Part shown: positions 19,084 to 26,347 of the stretch, piece after piece
Numbering within the stretch: position 1 is the first letter of the stretch
Layout: each line of letters begins with the position of its first letter
Origin: JBGTBD01 sp041749475
Lineage (GTDB): Bacteria > Pseudomonadota > Alphaproteobacteria > Rickettsiales > UBA998
Assembly (NCBI GenBank): GCA_041749475.1
Contig: JBGTBD010000048.1
Location: 1 to 31,121 of the forward strand
Length of the DNA: 31,121 nucleotides
Direction of reading: 5' to 3'
Made by a program: the position numbers and the translations under genes
The notes under the pieces: model-generated
What the model saw: only the letters and a program-made list of their open reading frames with translations
Databases searched by the model: none
What the model was told of the DNA's origin: nothing

Positions 19084-19122
19084 GGACTAGCCACATCGCA
19101 GAAACTCGCTTATAAGAGCGCT

Positions 19123-19818
19123 ATGACCAAGAAATCCGGCAGCGGCACACGGCATTTATCGGAGCGGGTACGCACCGCCAAGGGCAGGAAAATCTCCTCG
19201 ACCCTTTGGCTCCAGCGCCAGCTGAATGACCCGTACGTGAAGCAAGCGAAGGCCGACGGCTACCGCTCCCGCGCAGCGTATAAACTGCTGGAGCTGCAGG
19301 AAAAATACGCCATCCTGAAACCGGGGATGCGCGTGGTCGATCTGGGCGCTGCGCCGGGCGGCTGGTCGCAGGTGGCGGCAGCCATAACCGGCGCGGATAA
19401 AGAGAAAAGTCCGCCCGTCCTCGCGATCGATATTTTGGAAATGGGAACGCTGAAAGGCGTCGATGTCTACCAGCTCGACTTCATGGAAGAGTCCGCCCCC
19501 GATTTCATCACCAGCAAGCTGGGCGGCAAGGTCGATGTCGTGCTCTCCGACATGGCGCCGAACACGACGGGCCACTCCGCCACCGACCATATCCGCATCC
19601 TCGCCTTCTGCGAAGCCGCCTATTATTTTGCCTGTGATATATTGGAAGAAGGTGGCGTATTCCTCTGTAAGGTGCGTCAGGGGGGCACGGAGGGTGAATT
19701 GCTGACGCTGATGAAGCGCCACTTCGCCACCGTCCACCACGCCAAACCCGCTGCCAGCCGCAAGGATTCCTCCGAAACCTACGTCATCGCGCGTGGGTTC
19801 AAGGCCATTAAGGAATAA
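19123..19818 (+). CDS. rlmE: 23S rRNA (uridine-2'-O)-methyltransferase RlmE
   Basis: RlmE (FtsJ/RrmJ) uses SAM to methylate the 2'-OH of U2552 in the 23S A-loop late in 50S assembly. The 231-residue protein has the SAM motif VVDLGAAPGGWSQVA (about 71-85). It has the full K-D-K-E catalytic tetrad: Lys54 (RAAYK), Asp143 (LSDMAPN), Lys183 (FLCKVRQGG) and Glu218 (SSETYV). The N-terminus has a basic extension (RTAKGRKISS) of about 25 residues before the usual core, common in alphaproteobacterial members. The gene follows ppx by 39 bp and ends 14 bp before a perfect palindrome that may terminate it. Confidence 0.96.
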   Translation: MTKKSGSGTRHLSERVRTAKGRKISSTLWLQRQLNDPYVKQAKADGYRSRAAYKLLELQEKYAILKPGMRVVDLGAAPGGWSQVAAAITGADKEKSPPVLAIDILEMGTLKGVDVYQLDFMEESAPDFITSKLGGKVDVVLSDMAPNTTGHSATDHIRILAFCEAAYYFACDILEEGGVFLCKVRQGGTEGELLTLMKRHFATVHHAKPAASRKDSSETYVIARGFKAIKE

Positions 19819-19832
19819 TGCTTGTCCCCTAT

Positions 19833-19860
19833 TGTCATTCCCGCGAAAGCGGGAATGACA
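19833..19860. repeat. Perfect extragenic palindrome with GAAA loop (bidirectional terminator candidate)
   Basis: TGTCATTCCCGC (19833-19844), loop GAAA, then the exact complement GCGGGAATGACA (19849-19860) makes a 12-bp stem capped by a GNRA tetraloop. It fills the gap between rlmE (+) and lipB (-) and touches the lipB stop codon at 19861. The same kind of CATTCCCGCGAAAGCGGGAATG palindrome is widespread as an extragenic repeat in proteobacterial genomes. There is no long T-run on either side, so termination would be imperfect. Confidence 0.75.
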
Positions 19861-20499
19861 TTAAAGTTTGGGACTGGGAAAAACATCGGGAAAATACTGT
19901 TTCAACGCCGCATCCACATCGGCAAGCGCCACCGACTTGCCCAACGCTTCCAGCGATGTCACCCCGAACTGCGAAATCCCGCACGGCACGATGCCCGCGT
20001 AATGCGATAAGTCCGGATGCACATTGATCGCGATACCGTGGTAACTCACCCCCTGCCGGACGCGGATGCCGAGCGCGGCGATTTTCTGCTCGCCCGAGGG
20101 CGTGTCCACCCAGACACCGATACGTCCCTCGCGCACCTGGCCCACCACACCGAATGAATCCAGCGTTCGGATAATCCACTGCTCCAGCCGTTTTACATAA
20201 TCCCGCAAGTCGGGTACGCCGGCATAGCGGTGCTTGAGGTCAAGCATCACATACCCCACCCGCTGACCCGGCCCGTGATAGGTATATTGCCCCCCTCGCC
20301 CCGACTCAAAGACCGGGAATTGAGGCGCAAGCAAATCGGAGGATTTCGCACTGGTTCCGGCCGTATAGAGCGGCGGATGCTCCAGCAGCCAGACCATCTC
20401 TTCCGTCTCTCCAGCACGGATCATGGCCACGCGCGCTTCCATCTCTGCCACCGCCGAGGGGTAAGAAATCAGCTCATCACTCGTTTTCCATGTCACCAT
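19861..20499 (-). CDS. lipB: Octanoyl-[acyl carrier protein]:protein N-octanoyltransferase LipB
   Basis: LipB moves octanoyl from ACP to the lipoyl domains of 2-oxoacid dehydrogenases and the glycine cleavage H protein, the first step of lipoate synthesis. Family motifs are clear: RGGQYTYHGPGQRVGYVMLDL, the lysine-containing KIAALGIRVRQGVSYHGIAIN, and the catalytic Cys in GIVPCGISQFGVTSLE. From the ATG at 20499 the protein has 212 residues, the same as typical LipB (E. coli 213). The frame is open for another 45 codons upstream, but that part is basic, unlike the family, and runs toward the tRNA promoter region, so I left it out. No strong ribosome-binding site is seen. Confidence 0.93.
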   Translation of the reverse strand: MVTWKTSDELISYPSAVAEMEARVAMIRAGETEEMVWLLEHPPLYTAGTSAKSSDLLAPQFPVFESGRGGQYTYHGPGQRVGYVMLDLKHRYAGVPDLRDYVKRLEQWIIRTLDSFGVVGQVREGRIGVWVDTPSGEQKIAALGIRVRQGVSYHGIAINVHPDLSHYAGIVPCGISQFGVTSLEALGKSVALADVDAALKQYFPDVFPSPKL

Positions 20500-20645
20500 A
20501 TAGCACATCCGTGAGCGGTTAGGTTTAGCGGTTAGCACAGAATTCCTTCGCTGAACCCTGAAACCTGCCCGCTGAAACTTAAAATCAATCACTTGCATCC
20601 CTGCACCCTTTTTGCTACTTAAGCAACTCCTCATTACCAGAGTGT

Positions 20646-20731
20646 GCGGTCGTGGCGGAACTGGTAGACGCGCAGCGTTGAGGTCGCTGTTCTGAATAAG
20701 AGTGGAAGTTCGATTCTTCTCGACCGCACCA
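20646..20731 (+). tRNA. tRNA-Leu, anticodon GAG
   Basis: The acceptor arm GCGGTCG (20646-20652) pairs with CGACCGC (20721-20727), followed by discriminator A and encoded CCA (20728-20731). The anticodon arm CAGCG-TTGAGGT-CGCTG puts GAG at 20680-20682, which reads CUC and CUU leucine codons. A long variable arm (around TGTTCTGAATAAGAGTGG) and the T-arm with GTTCGAT confirm a class II leucine tRNA of 86 nt. Confidence 0.97.
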
Positions 20732-20771
20732 ACTTTCTTCTTCCCCGGAGTATATTCCCTTTACTCACCAA

Positions 20772-20801
20772 TTGACAAACTGGGCGCAACTAGCGTTTAT
20801 T
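20772..20801 (+). promoter_or_regulatory. Promoter of mgtE
   Basis: A perfect -35 TTGACA (20772-20777), an 18-bp spacer and TTTATT (20796-20801) lie 40 bp before the preferred mgtE start. An in-frame upstream ATG at 20800 falls inside the -10, so it would not be in the transcript. No magnesium riboswitch-like leader fits in the short 5' UTR. Confidence 0.55.
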
Positions 20802-20841
20802 GCAGTGCGTTTCCCCCTCGCAGCAACCAGAGAGCCTTGCC

Positions 20842-22227
20842 ATGTCCCAGCAAGAACCCGAGAACTCTGACCTTTCCTCATCCGAATCCGGGTTGAGGAA
20901 CGATTTCGTGCGCGAGGTGATCGACGCGGTGGAGGAAGACCGTATCTCCTCCTTACGCGTACTCCTGCTCGATCTGGAACCGCAGGATATCTCGGAACTG
21001 CTGAACCAGCTTTCCTCCTACCAGCGAACCATCTTGGTGGAGACGCTGGGTGACGGGTTCGACGAAAACATCCTCCCCTACCTCGAAAGCGACGCACGGG
21101 CCGACGTCGTCGAGGCGCTCGGGATCGAAAAGACCGCCGAGGCGATTCAGGAACTCGATAGCGATGATGCGCTCTACGTCTTCGAGGAGCTGGAGGAAGA
21201 CCAGCAGCAGGAAGTCCTCGACACGGTCGATGAGGACGTCCGGGACGAACTGAAAGAAGCCCTGACCTACCCCGATTCATCCGCAGGCCGCCTCATGCGC
21301 CGCAATTTCGTCGCCATCCCGGAATTCTGGACCGTAGGCGATACGATTGATCATCTCCGCGCCCATCCTGAGATGCCGGAGGATTATTACGCGCTCTTCA
21401 TCACCGACCCGAAATACCATCTCGTCGGCGAACTGCTGCTCGCCCGCCTGATGAAGGCGACGCGCGACATCACCATTCGCGATATCATGAACACCGATAT
21501 GCACACCATCTCCACCCATAAGGATCAGGAGGAAGTGGCTTATATCTTCCGCAAGTACGGCATGGTCGAGGCGCCCGTCATCAACGATCAGGGCCGCCTT
21601 GTGGGAACGATCACGGTCGATGACGTGGTCGACGTCATGCAAGAAGAGGAAGAAGAGGATGTGATGCTCTCGGTCGGTCTGTCGCGGCAGGATTTGTATG
21701 CCGGTATCAGCCGCACCGTCAGCCGTCGTTTCCCGTGGCTGTTCGTCAATCTGCTAACGGCCATCGCCGCTTCGCTGGTGATCGACCAGTTTCAGGACGT
21801 CATCGGCAAGCTGGTGCTCCTCGCCGTCCTTATGCCCATTATCGCTTCCATGGGCGGCAATGCCGGCATCCAGTCGGCCACCGTCATGGTGCGTGCGATG
21901 GCGATGCGCCGCATCTCGCCGGGCCGCGCGTGGGGGATTATTCTGAAGGAAGTTATTATCGGCATGCTGAATGGCGTCGGCATCGCCGTCATCACCTCCT
22001 TGTCCATCTATATCCTCTACGGTGACTCCACCATCGCGCTGGTCTTCGGCGCTGCCACCATCATCACCATGGGCGTTGCGGGCCTGGGCGGCTCCGGCCT
22101 CCCCGTATTGCTCAAACGCTTAGGTTTCGACCCCGCCATCTCCTCCGGCATTTTCCTGACCATGCTGACCGACATGGTCGGCTTCTTCTCCTTTTTGGGA
22201 TTGGCCGCACTGATTTTGATGAAGTAG
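20842..22227 (+). CDS. mgtE: MgtE-type magnesium transporter
   Basis: MgtE is a dimeric Mg2+ channel whose cytosolic domains close it when Mg2+ is plentiful. The 461-residue protein has the acidic helical MgtE N domain (about 20-130, ending DELKEALTYPDSSAGRLM), two CBS domains (about 135-265, with NDQGRLVGTITVDDVVDVM), and a C-terminal pore domain with about five membrane helices (from about 300), including the signature MPIIASMGGNAGIQSATVMVRAMA. I chose the ATG at 20842 because an AGAGAG lies upstream and the predicted promoter overlaps the earlier ATG at 20800. It is monocistronic, followed by a palindromic repeat. Confidence 0.95.
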   Translation: MSQQEPENSDLSSSESGLRNDFVREVIDAVEEDRISSLRVLLLDLEPQDISELLNQLSSYQRTILVETLGDGFDENILPYLESDARADVVEALGIEKTAEAIQELDSDDALYVFEELEEDQQQEVLDTVDEDVRDELKEALTYPDSSAGRLMRRNFVAIPEFWTVGDTIDHLRAHPEMPEDYYALFITDPKYHLVGELLLARLMKATRDITIRDIMNTDMHTISTHKDQEEVAYIFRKYGMVEAPVINDQGRLVGTITVDDVVDVMQEEEEEDVMLSVGLSRQDLYAGISRTVSRRFPWLFVNLLTAIAASLVIDQFQDVIGKLVLLAVLMPIIASMGGNAGIQSATVMVRAMAMRRISPGRAWGIILKEVIIGMLNGVGIAVITSLSIYILYGDSTIALVFGAATIITMGVAGLGGSGLPVLLKRLGFDPAISSGIFLTMLTDMVGFFSFLGLAALILMK

Positions 22228-22268
22228 CACCAGACCTCATCTACGACGGGGTGACAATACATCACTCC

Positions 22269-22341
22269 TGTCACCCTGAACTTAGTTTTCAGGGGCTTTA
22301 CCAAACGGATAGATGGATGCTGAAACAAGTTCAGCAAGACA
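22269..22341. repeat. Imperfect extragenic palindrome downstream of mgtE
   Basis: CCTGAACTTAGTTTTCAGG near the left end is an imperfect inverted copy of GCTGAAACAAGTTCAGC near the right end. The outer GTC and GAC also pair. The unit resembles the TGAACTTGTTTCAGG...CTGAAACAAGTTCAG palindromes scattered in many alphaproteobacterial genomes. It may end mgtE transcription. The family assignment is from memory. Confidence 0.55.
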
Positions 22342-22359
22342 ATATAGGGATGTTATGCG

Positions 22360-22442
22360 AGGCAAGTAGGCCGAGTCAGCCCTGAGCGGTGACCCCGCAC
22401 TTGATGGGGGGGAACATCCATTGCACAGGCCAGTAGGCCGAG
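22360..22442. repeat. 16-bp near-identical direct repeat in the mgtE-bactofilin gap
   Basis: AGGCAAGTAGGCCGAG (22360-22375) recurs as AGGCCAGTAGGCCGAG (22427-22442), with one mismatch and a 67-bp period. Between the copies is a GC-rich stretch with a G7 run (22406-22412). It lies between the palindrome after mgtE (+) and the bactofilin stop (-). I do not recognise it as a known RNA. Confidence 0.5.
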
Positions 22443-22465
22443 CAGGGAAAATAATACCTAAAGAC

Positions 22466-22921
22466 TTACGCGCTGATTAAGCGCAAGTTCCGGAATACCT
22501 GATATTCGTCCTGCTCGTCCTTCGCTTCCAGCAGACCGGCCGTACCTTGCTTATCGGTACGTTTGAACTGGCCGTCCACGAACGCACCATCCTCGATGGT
22601 GAGGGATTCATGCATGATGACGCCTTCCACATGGCAGGACGCGAACAGAGATACTTCGCGCGCGCGGACAAGGCCGCATACTTTGCCGTAGACCTGCACC
22701 TGATCCGCCACCACATCGCCGCGGACGACGCCGTTCTTGCGGATGGTAACCGAATGGCCGCGCACATTGCCTTCGATATTGCCATCAATATCGATGATGC
22801 CGTCGCTGATGATATTGCCAAGGACATTTACGTCGCCGGAAATGATGGTCGGGTGGGTCTTACGCGCGGCGGGGGCCGCATCGGCTTTCGTCACGTCAGT
22901 CTTATTGGATCGCTGAAACAT
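22466..22921 (-). CDS. Bactofilin
   Basis: Bactofilins polymerise into cytoskeletal filaments at the membrane and place cell-wall enzymes. This 151-residue protein has the usual layout: a disordered head (about 1-22), a beta-helical DUF583 core (about 25-120) with repeating turns such as ISGDVNVLGNI, DIDGNIEGNVRG, GVVRGDVVADQV and GLVRAREV, and a charged tail. Its ATG lies 20 bases inside the end of the M23 peptidase gene, with AGGCAGG just upstream, so translation is coupled. The same bactofilin-M23 pairing is known for CcmA/Csd1-type shape systems. Which morphology it sets here is unknown. Confidence 0.93.
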   Translation of the reverse strand: MFQRSNKTDVTKADAAPAARKTHPTIISGDVNVLGNIISDGIIDIDGNIEGNVRGHSVTIRKNGVVRGDVVADQVQVYGKVCGLVRAREVSLFASCHVEGVIMHESLTIEDGAFVDGQFKRTDKQGTAGLLEAKDEQDEYQVFRNLRLISA

Positions 22922-24107
22922 ACGTACCTGCCTTAATAAATCGCATGGGGTTTAACGGTTCGTTACGGTAGCGCACTTCGTAATGCACGTGGTTGCCCGT
23001 ACTGCGCCCCGTGCTGCCTTGGATGCCGATGACCTGCCCTTTGCGGATCTTTTGGCCGGGGCGAACGAGGAATGCCTTGAGGTGGCCATAGCGCGTGCTG
23101 ATACCGAGCCCATGATCCACTTCCACCATATTACCGTAGGCATTGCGGTAATCCGCGGATTCCACCACCCCGTCATTGGTCGCCAGTACTTTCGTACCCG
23201 CAGGGCCGGAGAAATCGACTCCCATATGGGACGCCAGCGAATGGGTGAAGGGGTCGGCACGACGGCCATAGCCGCTGGTAATGCGACCGGAGAGGATCGG
23301 CCGGTTGAGTGGCAAGGTGTTCACCACCTCATACAGCACCATCATGCGCTTGAGGTTGGCGAAGAGCGCCTTTTCCTTTTTCTCGATGTTGATCGGCGTG
23401 TAAGGAACCAGCGGCCCCCCCTGCGCGGTCACATCGTCCCCTTCGGCGGAGGGAATTACAGGCACGGTCTCCCTACGCGATTGCTGCACTTCTTTCTTAG
23501 CCGGCATACGGACGTTGCTCGCCAGTGAATTACTGTTGAGACCCGTCATGCCGATGACCATGTTGAGTTCTTTGATTTTATCACCCGTCTCGCGACGGAC
23601 GGCGACGACCATTTCCTGATTCTCCTGCTTCAACTGCTCGACGCGTTGCTCAAGGAAGCTGATGCGATCCATCACCATCCCGCCCTTGCTATCGGTGGCG
23701 ACGCCGCTATAAGCGAGGCTGTTGAGCCCACGCGGGCTTTTGCCGGAATATTGCTTGATGATGAAGCGGGTATACTCGCTCATCTCCTGCTCTTTTTTGC
23801 CCTTATCGCCGTCATGCATGCGGACGAGGTCGCGCTTGAGCAGCGAGAACTGGCTCTCGATCTTCTTATTCTCCAGATTCACCTCTTGAATGGTCCGATC
23901 CTTCTGAGCGATGGTATTCTGCGCCGAGACGAAACTGCCCGTGGAATAGGACGCCCATGCGACTGCGCCGAGCACGCCTGCAAAAATCAGGAACTGGCTG
24001 GATCGGCTGAGCGGGTAGTATTCGACCGCCTCATCCGTCACCACGATCACGCGTTTTACTTGAAAGAAACGTTTGAAGAAACGCTTCAGCTTCTTGCCTT
24101 TTCTCAT
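22902..24107 (-). CDS. Membrane-anchored M23 family metallopeptidase
   Basis: This is a 401-residue putative cell-wall endopeptidase (LytM type). A basic cytoplasmic start (KGKKLKRFFKRFFQVKR) is followed by one membrane helix (about 38-58), a periplasmic coiled coil (about 65-180), a linker, and a C-terminal M23 domain (about 270-390). The zinc motif HMGVDF gives His and Asp, and NHVHYE gives the HxH pair, so it should be active. The M23 domain also shows GYGRRADPFT and TRYGHLKAF. I chose the ATG at 24107 because GAAGG lies just upstream; an in-frame GTG five codons earlier (24122) is less likely. It overlaps the bactofilin gene by 20 bases, and the two probably form one wall-shaping unit. 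Confidence 0.92.
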   Translation of the reverse strand: MRKGKKLKRFFKRFFQVKRVIVVTDEAVEYYPLSRSSQFLIFAGVLGAVAWASYSTGSFVSAQNTIAQKDRTIQEVNLENKKIESQFSLLKRDLVRMHDGDKGKKEQEMSEYTRFIIKQYSGKSPRGLNSLAYSGVATDSKGGMVMDRISFLEQRVEQLKQENQEMVVAVRRETGDKIKELNMVIGMTGLNSNSLASNVRMPAKKEVQQSRRETVPVIPSAEGDDVTAQGGPLVPYTPINIEKKEKALFANLKRMMVLYEVVNTLPLNRPILSGRITSGYGRRADPFTHSLASHMGVDFSGPAGTKVLATNDGVVESADYRNAYGNMVEVDHGLGISTRYGHLKAFLVRPGQKIRKGQVIGIQGSTGRSTGNHVHYEVRYRNEPLNPMRFIKAGTYVSAIQ

Positions 24108-24368
24108 TACACCTTCACTCACTCAACAGTTTTTTCAATTCGATGGCCGTATCGATGACGGCAGAAAAACGTGGTTACGTTAACAACAGGTTGTAGCGTT
24201 TTTGGCCGCCCCACCTATATATGGTGGTTTCACGTCCAAGCGCAGGAGACAGATTAGCCATCCTGTCCGGGGAATCAACTTCGTTTTTGCCGTCGCATGC
24301 ATATTTTTTTCTATTCCATTGTAAAGCATGATTTTTACCGGACGTTTCCAGAGGCGGAATGAGAGTGT
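24108..24368 (-). promoter_or_regulatory. Upstream region of the M23-bactofilin unit
   Basis: This 261-bp gap lies between the rsmB stop and the M23 start, both on the minus strand. It holds CCACC-TATATAT-GGTGG (24211-24227) and the small inverted repeat GCCGT/ACGGC (about 24145-24161). TATATA in the first palindrome could be a -10, but I see no matching -35. I could not find a strong promoter or a terminator for rsmB. Confidence 0.3.
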
Positions 24369-25691
24369 TTATCCCGCCCGCCGTTCCAGCACCGCGGCGA
24401 AGAATCCGTCCGTATGATGCGAATGCGGATAAAGGCGCAAGAAGGGACGTTCTTTTTCTGGTAGCGCCTCAACCGCATTCGGCAACAGGTCGAAATAGGG
24501 CACGGGCGAGAACTCGCCGTTATGTTTGAGCAGGTCCATCATCTGCGCGTCATTCTCCTCACGGAAGACCGAGCAGGTCGCATAGACCAGCTTGCCGCCC
24601 GGACGTACCAGCCGCGCCGCGCTCTCTAAAATGCGCCGTTGCTTGGCGAGCAATTCCGGAAAATCCTGCTGCTGCAGATGCCATTTCATATCCGGGTTAC
24701 GCCGCCATGTGCCGCTGCCAGAGCACGGCGCATCAACCAGCACCCAGTCAGCGGAGTATTTATGCCGTTTGATGAACGCGTCCGACTCGGACTCGATGGC
24801 GTGCGGCTGGACGTTATGCACCCCGGCCCGCGCCATGCGCTTCGTCAACTGCCCTAAACGCGGTTCGGACGTATCCCACGCGAGGATGCGCCCCTTATTC
24901 TGCATATTGGCGGCGATGGCGAGCGTCTTGCCCCCCGCTCCGGCGCAGAAATCGATGACTTTATCCCCTGGCTTCGCCTGCACCAATTGCGCTACGAGCT
25001 GCGAGCCCTCATCCTGCATCTCGAACCAGCCCTCGCGGAACGCCTTGGTGGTGAAAACGGGGCCGCGCTTCTTGAGGCGGATACCCGTCGGCGAATACGG
25101 CGTCAGGAACGGGTCGTATCCTTCCTTATCCAGCGCGAAGACCAGATCTTCCCGCGTGGCGCGCAACGTATTGACACGCAAATCCACCGACGCTTCCTCG
25201 TTCATCGCTTCCATCGCGACGTAGAGCTTATCGCCGAATTCGGCGTGCAGCTTGCCGCTCATCCATTCCGGATAGTTGAAACGCACCTCTTCGGGCAGAT
25301 TTCCCTGTACCAGTGGCTTGCCTTCATAGGTACGCACCAGCGCCACTTCGTCGGCGTCAAGGGGGCCGGCGGTGTATCCCTCCCCGGTCAATATCTTGCT
25401 CAGGCTTTCCAGCGTCGCGTCTTCAGAGAACACCATCGCTAAAATCGCGAGGCGGCGCGGACTGGTACGGACTTTCGCCTTTTCCAGCCACCATTCCAGC
25501 AGCGCACCGTTGCGAAGGATGAAATAGACCAGCTTGGAGATGGCCCCACGATCCTTGGAGCCGATGAAACGACGCTCCCGGTAATAATTCGCCAGCATCG
25601 CATCCGCCGGGATACGGTTGCCCGCTTCCCACGCCTGATTGATCGAGGTCAGTAATTCAATGGCGGCGGCGATCTGGGCTCCGGGTTTCAT
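24369..25691 (-). CDS. rsmB: RsmB-like RNA (cytosine-C5)-methyltransferase
   Basis: This 440-residue enzyme of the NOL1/NOP2/Sun family has an N-terminal NusB-like domain (about 5-140; the usual RsmB arrangement), then a Rossmann methyltransferase domain. SAM motif: VIDFCAGAGGKTLAIAA. Both family cysteines are present, in DAPCSGSGTWRRNPD and YATCSVFREENDAQ. RsmB methylates C967 of 16S rRNA; other family members act on other rRNA or tRNA cytosines, so the exact target is inferred. The frame is open 29 codons further upstream, but conservation starts at MKPGAQIAAAIELL, so I chose the ATG at 25691. It follows the small orphan gene, separated by a terminator-like hairpin. Confidence 0.88.
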   Translation of the reverse strand: MKPGAQIAAAIELLTSINQAWEAGNRIPADAMLANYYRERRFIGSKDRGAISKLVYFILRNGALLEWWLEKAKVRTSPRRLAILAMVFSEDATLESLSKILTGEGYTAGPLDADEVALVRTYEGKPLVQGNLPEEVRFNYPEWMSGKLHAEFGDKLYVAMEAMNEEASVDLRVNTLRATREDLVFALDKEGYDPFLTPYSPTGIRLKKRGPVFTTKAFREGWFEMQDEGSQLVAQLVQAKPGDKVIDFCAGAGGKTLAIAANMQNKGRILAWDTSEPRLGQLTKRMARAGVHNVQPHAIESESDAFIKRHKYSADWVLVDAPCSGSGTWRRNPDMKWHLQQQDFPELLAKQRRILESAARLVRPGGKLVYATCSVFREENDAQMMDLLKHNGEFSPVPYFDLLPNAVEALPEKERPFLRLYPHSHHTDGFFAAVLERRAG

Positions 25692-25780
25692 AGGCTCACA
25701 TAGTTGGTTGAGGGGTTTTGTTATAGCGGGGAAGATGCGGTCATGCCAAGCGATATTGCGGGAAAAATGGGGCCACAAAA

Positions 25781-25808
25781 TACCCGGCTTCAGAAAGAAA
25801 GCCGGGTA
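25781..25808 (-). terminator. Hairpin terminator after the small orphan gene
   Basis: TACCCGGCTT (25781-25790) pairs perfectly with AAGCCGGGTA (25799-25808), a 10-bp stem with an 8-base loop. On the minus strand it is followed by a short T-run (TTTTG). It lies 24 bases after the stop of the gene at 25833. Confidence 0.65.
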
Positions 25809-25832
25809 AAGGGAAGAGCACGTGGAAAAATA

Positions 25833-26144
25833 CTATTTAAAATAAACGTCGCAAGCAGCTCCCACGAACTGCGCTTTCTTCGGGGCATCCCCGGGGGAAA
25901 GGAGCCCAACGTTCTCCAGAGACTCCCCTGCAAGTTCAACGGGCTGTTTGACATCGCCACCCAAACCCTGAAGGATGCCGACCAATTCGCGGGTATCAAG
26001 ACCAGGGATAATACTTGCGGTGTCTCGGTTTCGTGTCAATTGGTCGGCGATTCCAGTCATCTTGGGACACGCTGAATTGAGGCGGTCTATCAGTATTCCG
26101 GCTTCTTCGGCAGTGATAGAGGGTTTTGCGTTTTGATCGGTCAT
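25833..26144 (-). CDS. Hypothetical protein, 103 residues
   Basis: I do not recognise this protein. It is acidic to neutral and soluble-looking, with no signal peptide or membrane helix, and it has two cysteines (ACPKM and AACDVYF). It is probably a small helical protein: a helix around 12-40 (AEEAGILIDRLNSACPKM), another around 50-62 (TRELVGILQGLGG). It is likely to be a real gene: it has a strong AAAGGAGAT ribosome-binding site 6 bases before its ATG, its own downstream hairpin, and an AT-rich upstream region of about 200 bp for a promoter. It sits between guaB and rsmB on the same strand. Confidence 0.75.
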   Translation of the reverse strand: MTDQNAKPSITAEEAGILIDRLNSACPKMTGIADQLTRNRDTASIIPGLDTRELVGILQGLGGDVKQPVELAGESLENVGLLSPGDAPKKAQFVGAACDVYFK

Positions 26145-26347
26145 AACGTATCTCCTTTTTTTATGATTGTTGGTGCTAACGCTGCGCTAGCAATTTCATT
26201 GTTGGAGAAACCGATGACGGAAAGATGTGATTTTAATTACATTTGAATGACATTTATCTTAAATATCAGATAGTTTCACCAAACCTTCATCCTGCGCTTG
26301 GAAAATACTGCTATCATGCCGCGCAACTGAGACGCGGCCAATCCCGA

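Noticed and set aside
20500..20634. N-terminal extension of LipB by 45 residues
   Set aside because: It does not resemble the family, gives an oversized protein, and lies next to the tRNA-Leu upstream region.
20800..20841. Upstream ATG for mgtE
   Set aside because: It falls in the predicted -10 box; the next ATG has an AGAGAG before it and gives the normal MgtE start.
22340..22460. 6S RNA-like segment (CCCTGAGCGG) in the mgtE-bactofilin gap
   Set aside because: The region is too short and the closing stem and second half of 6S RNA are not seen.
26318..26338. GCCGCG/CGCGGC hairpin as guaB terminator
   Set aside because: The stem is only 6 bp and no T-run follows directly, so I do not call it a terminator.
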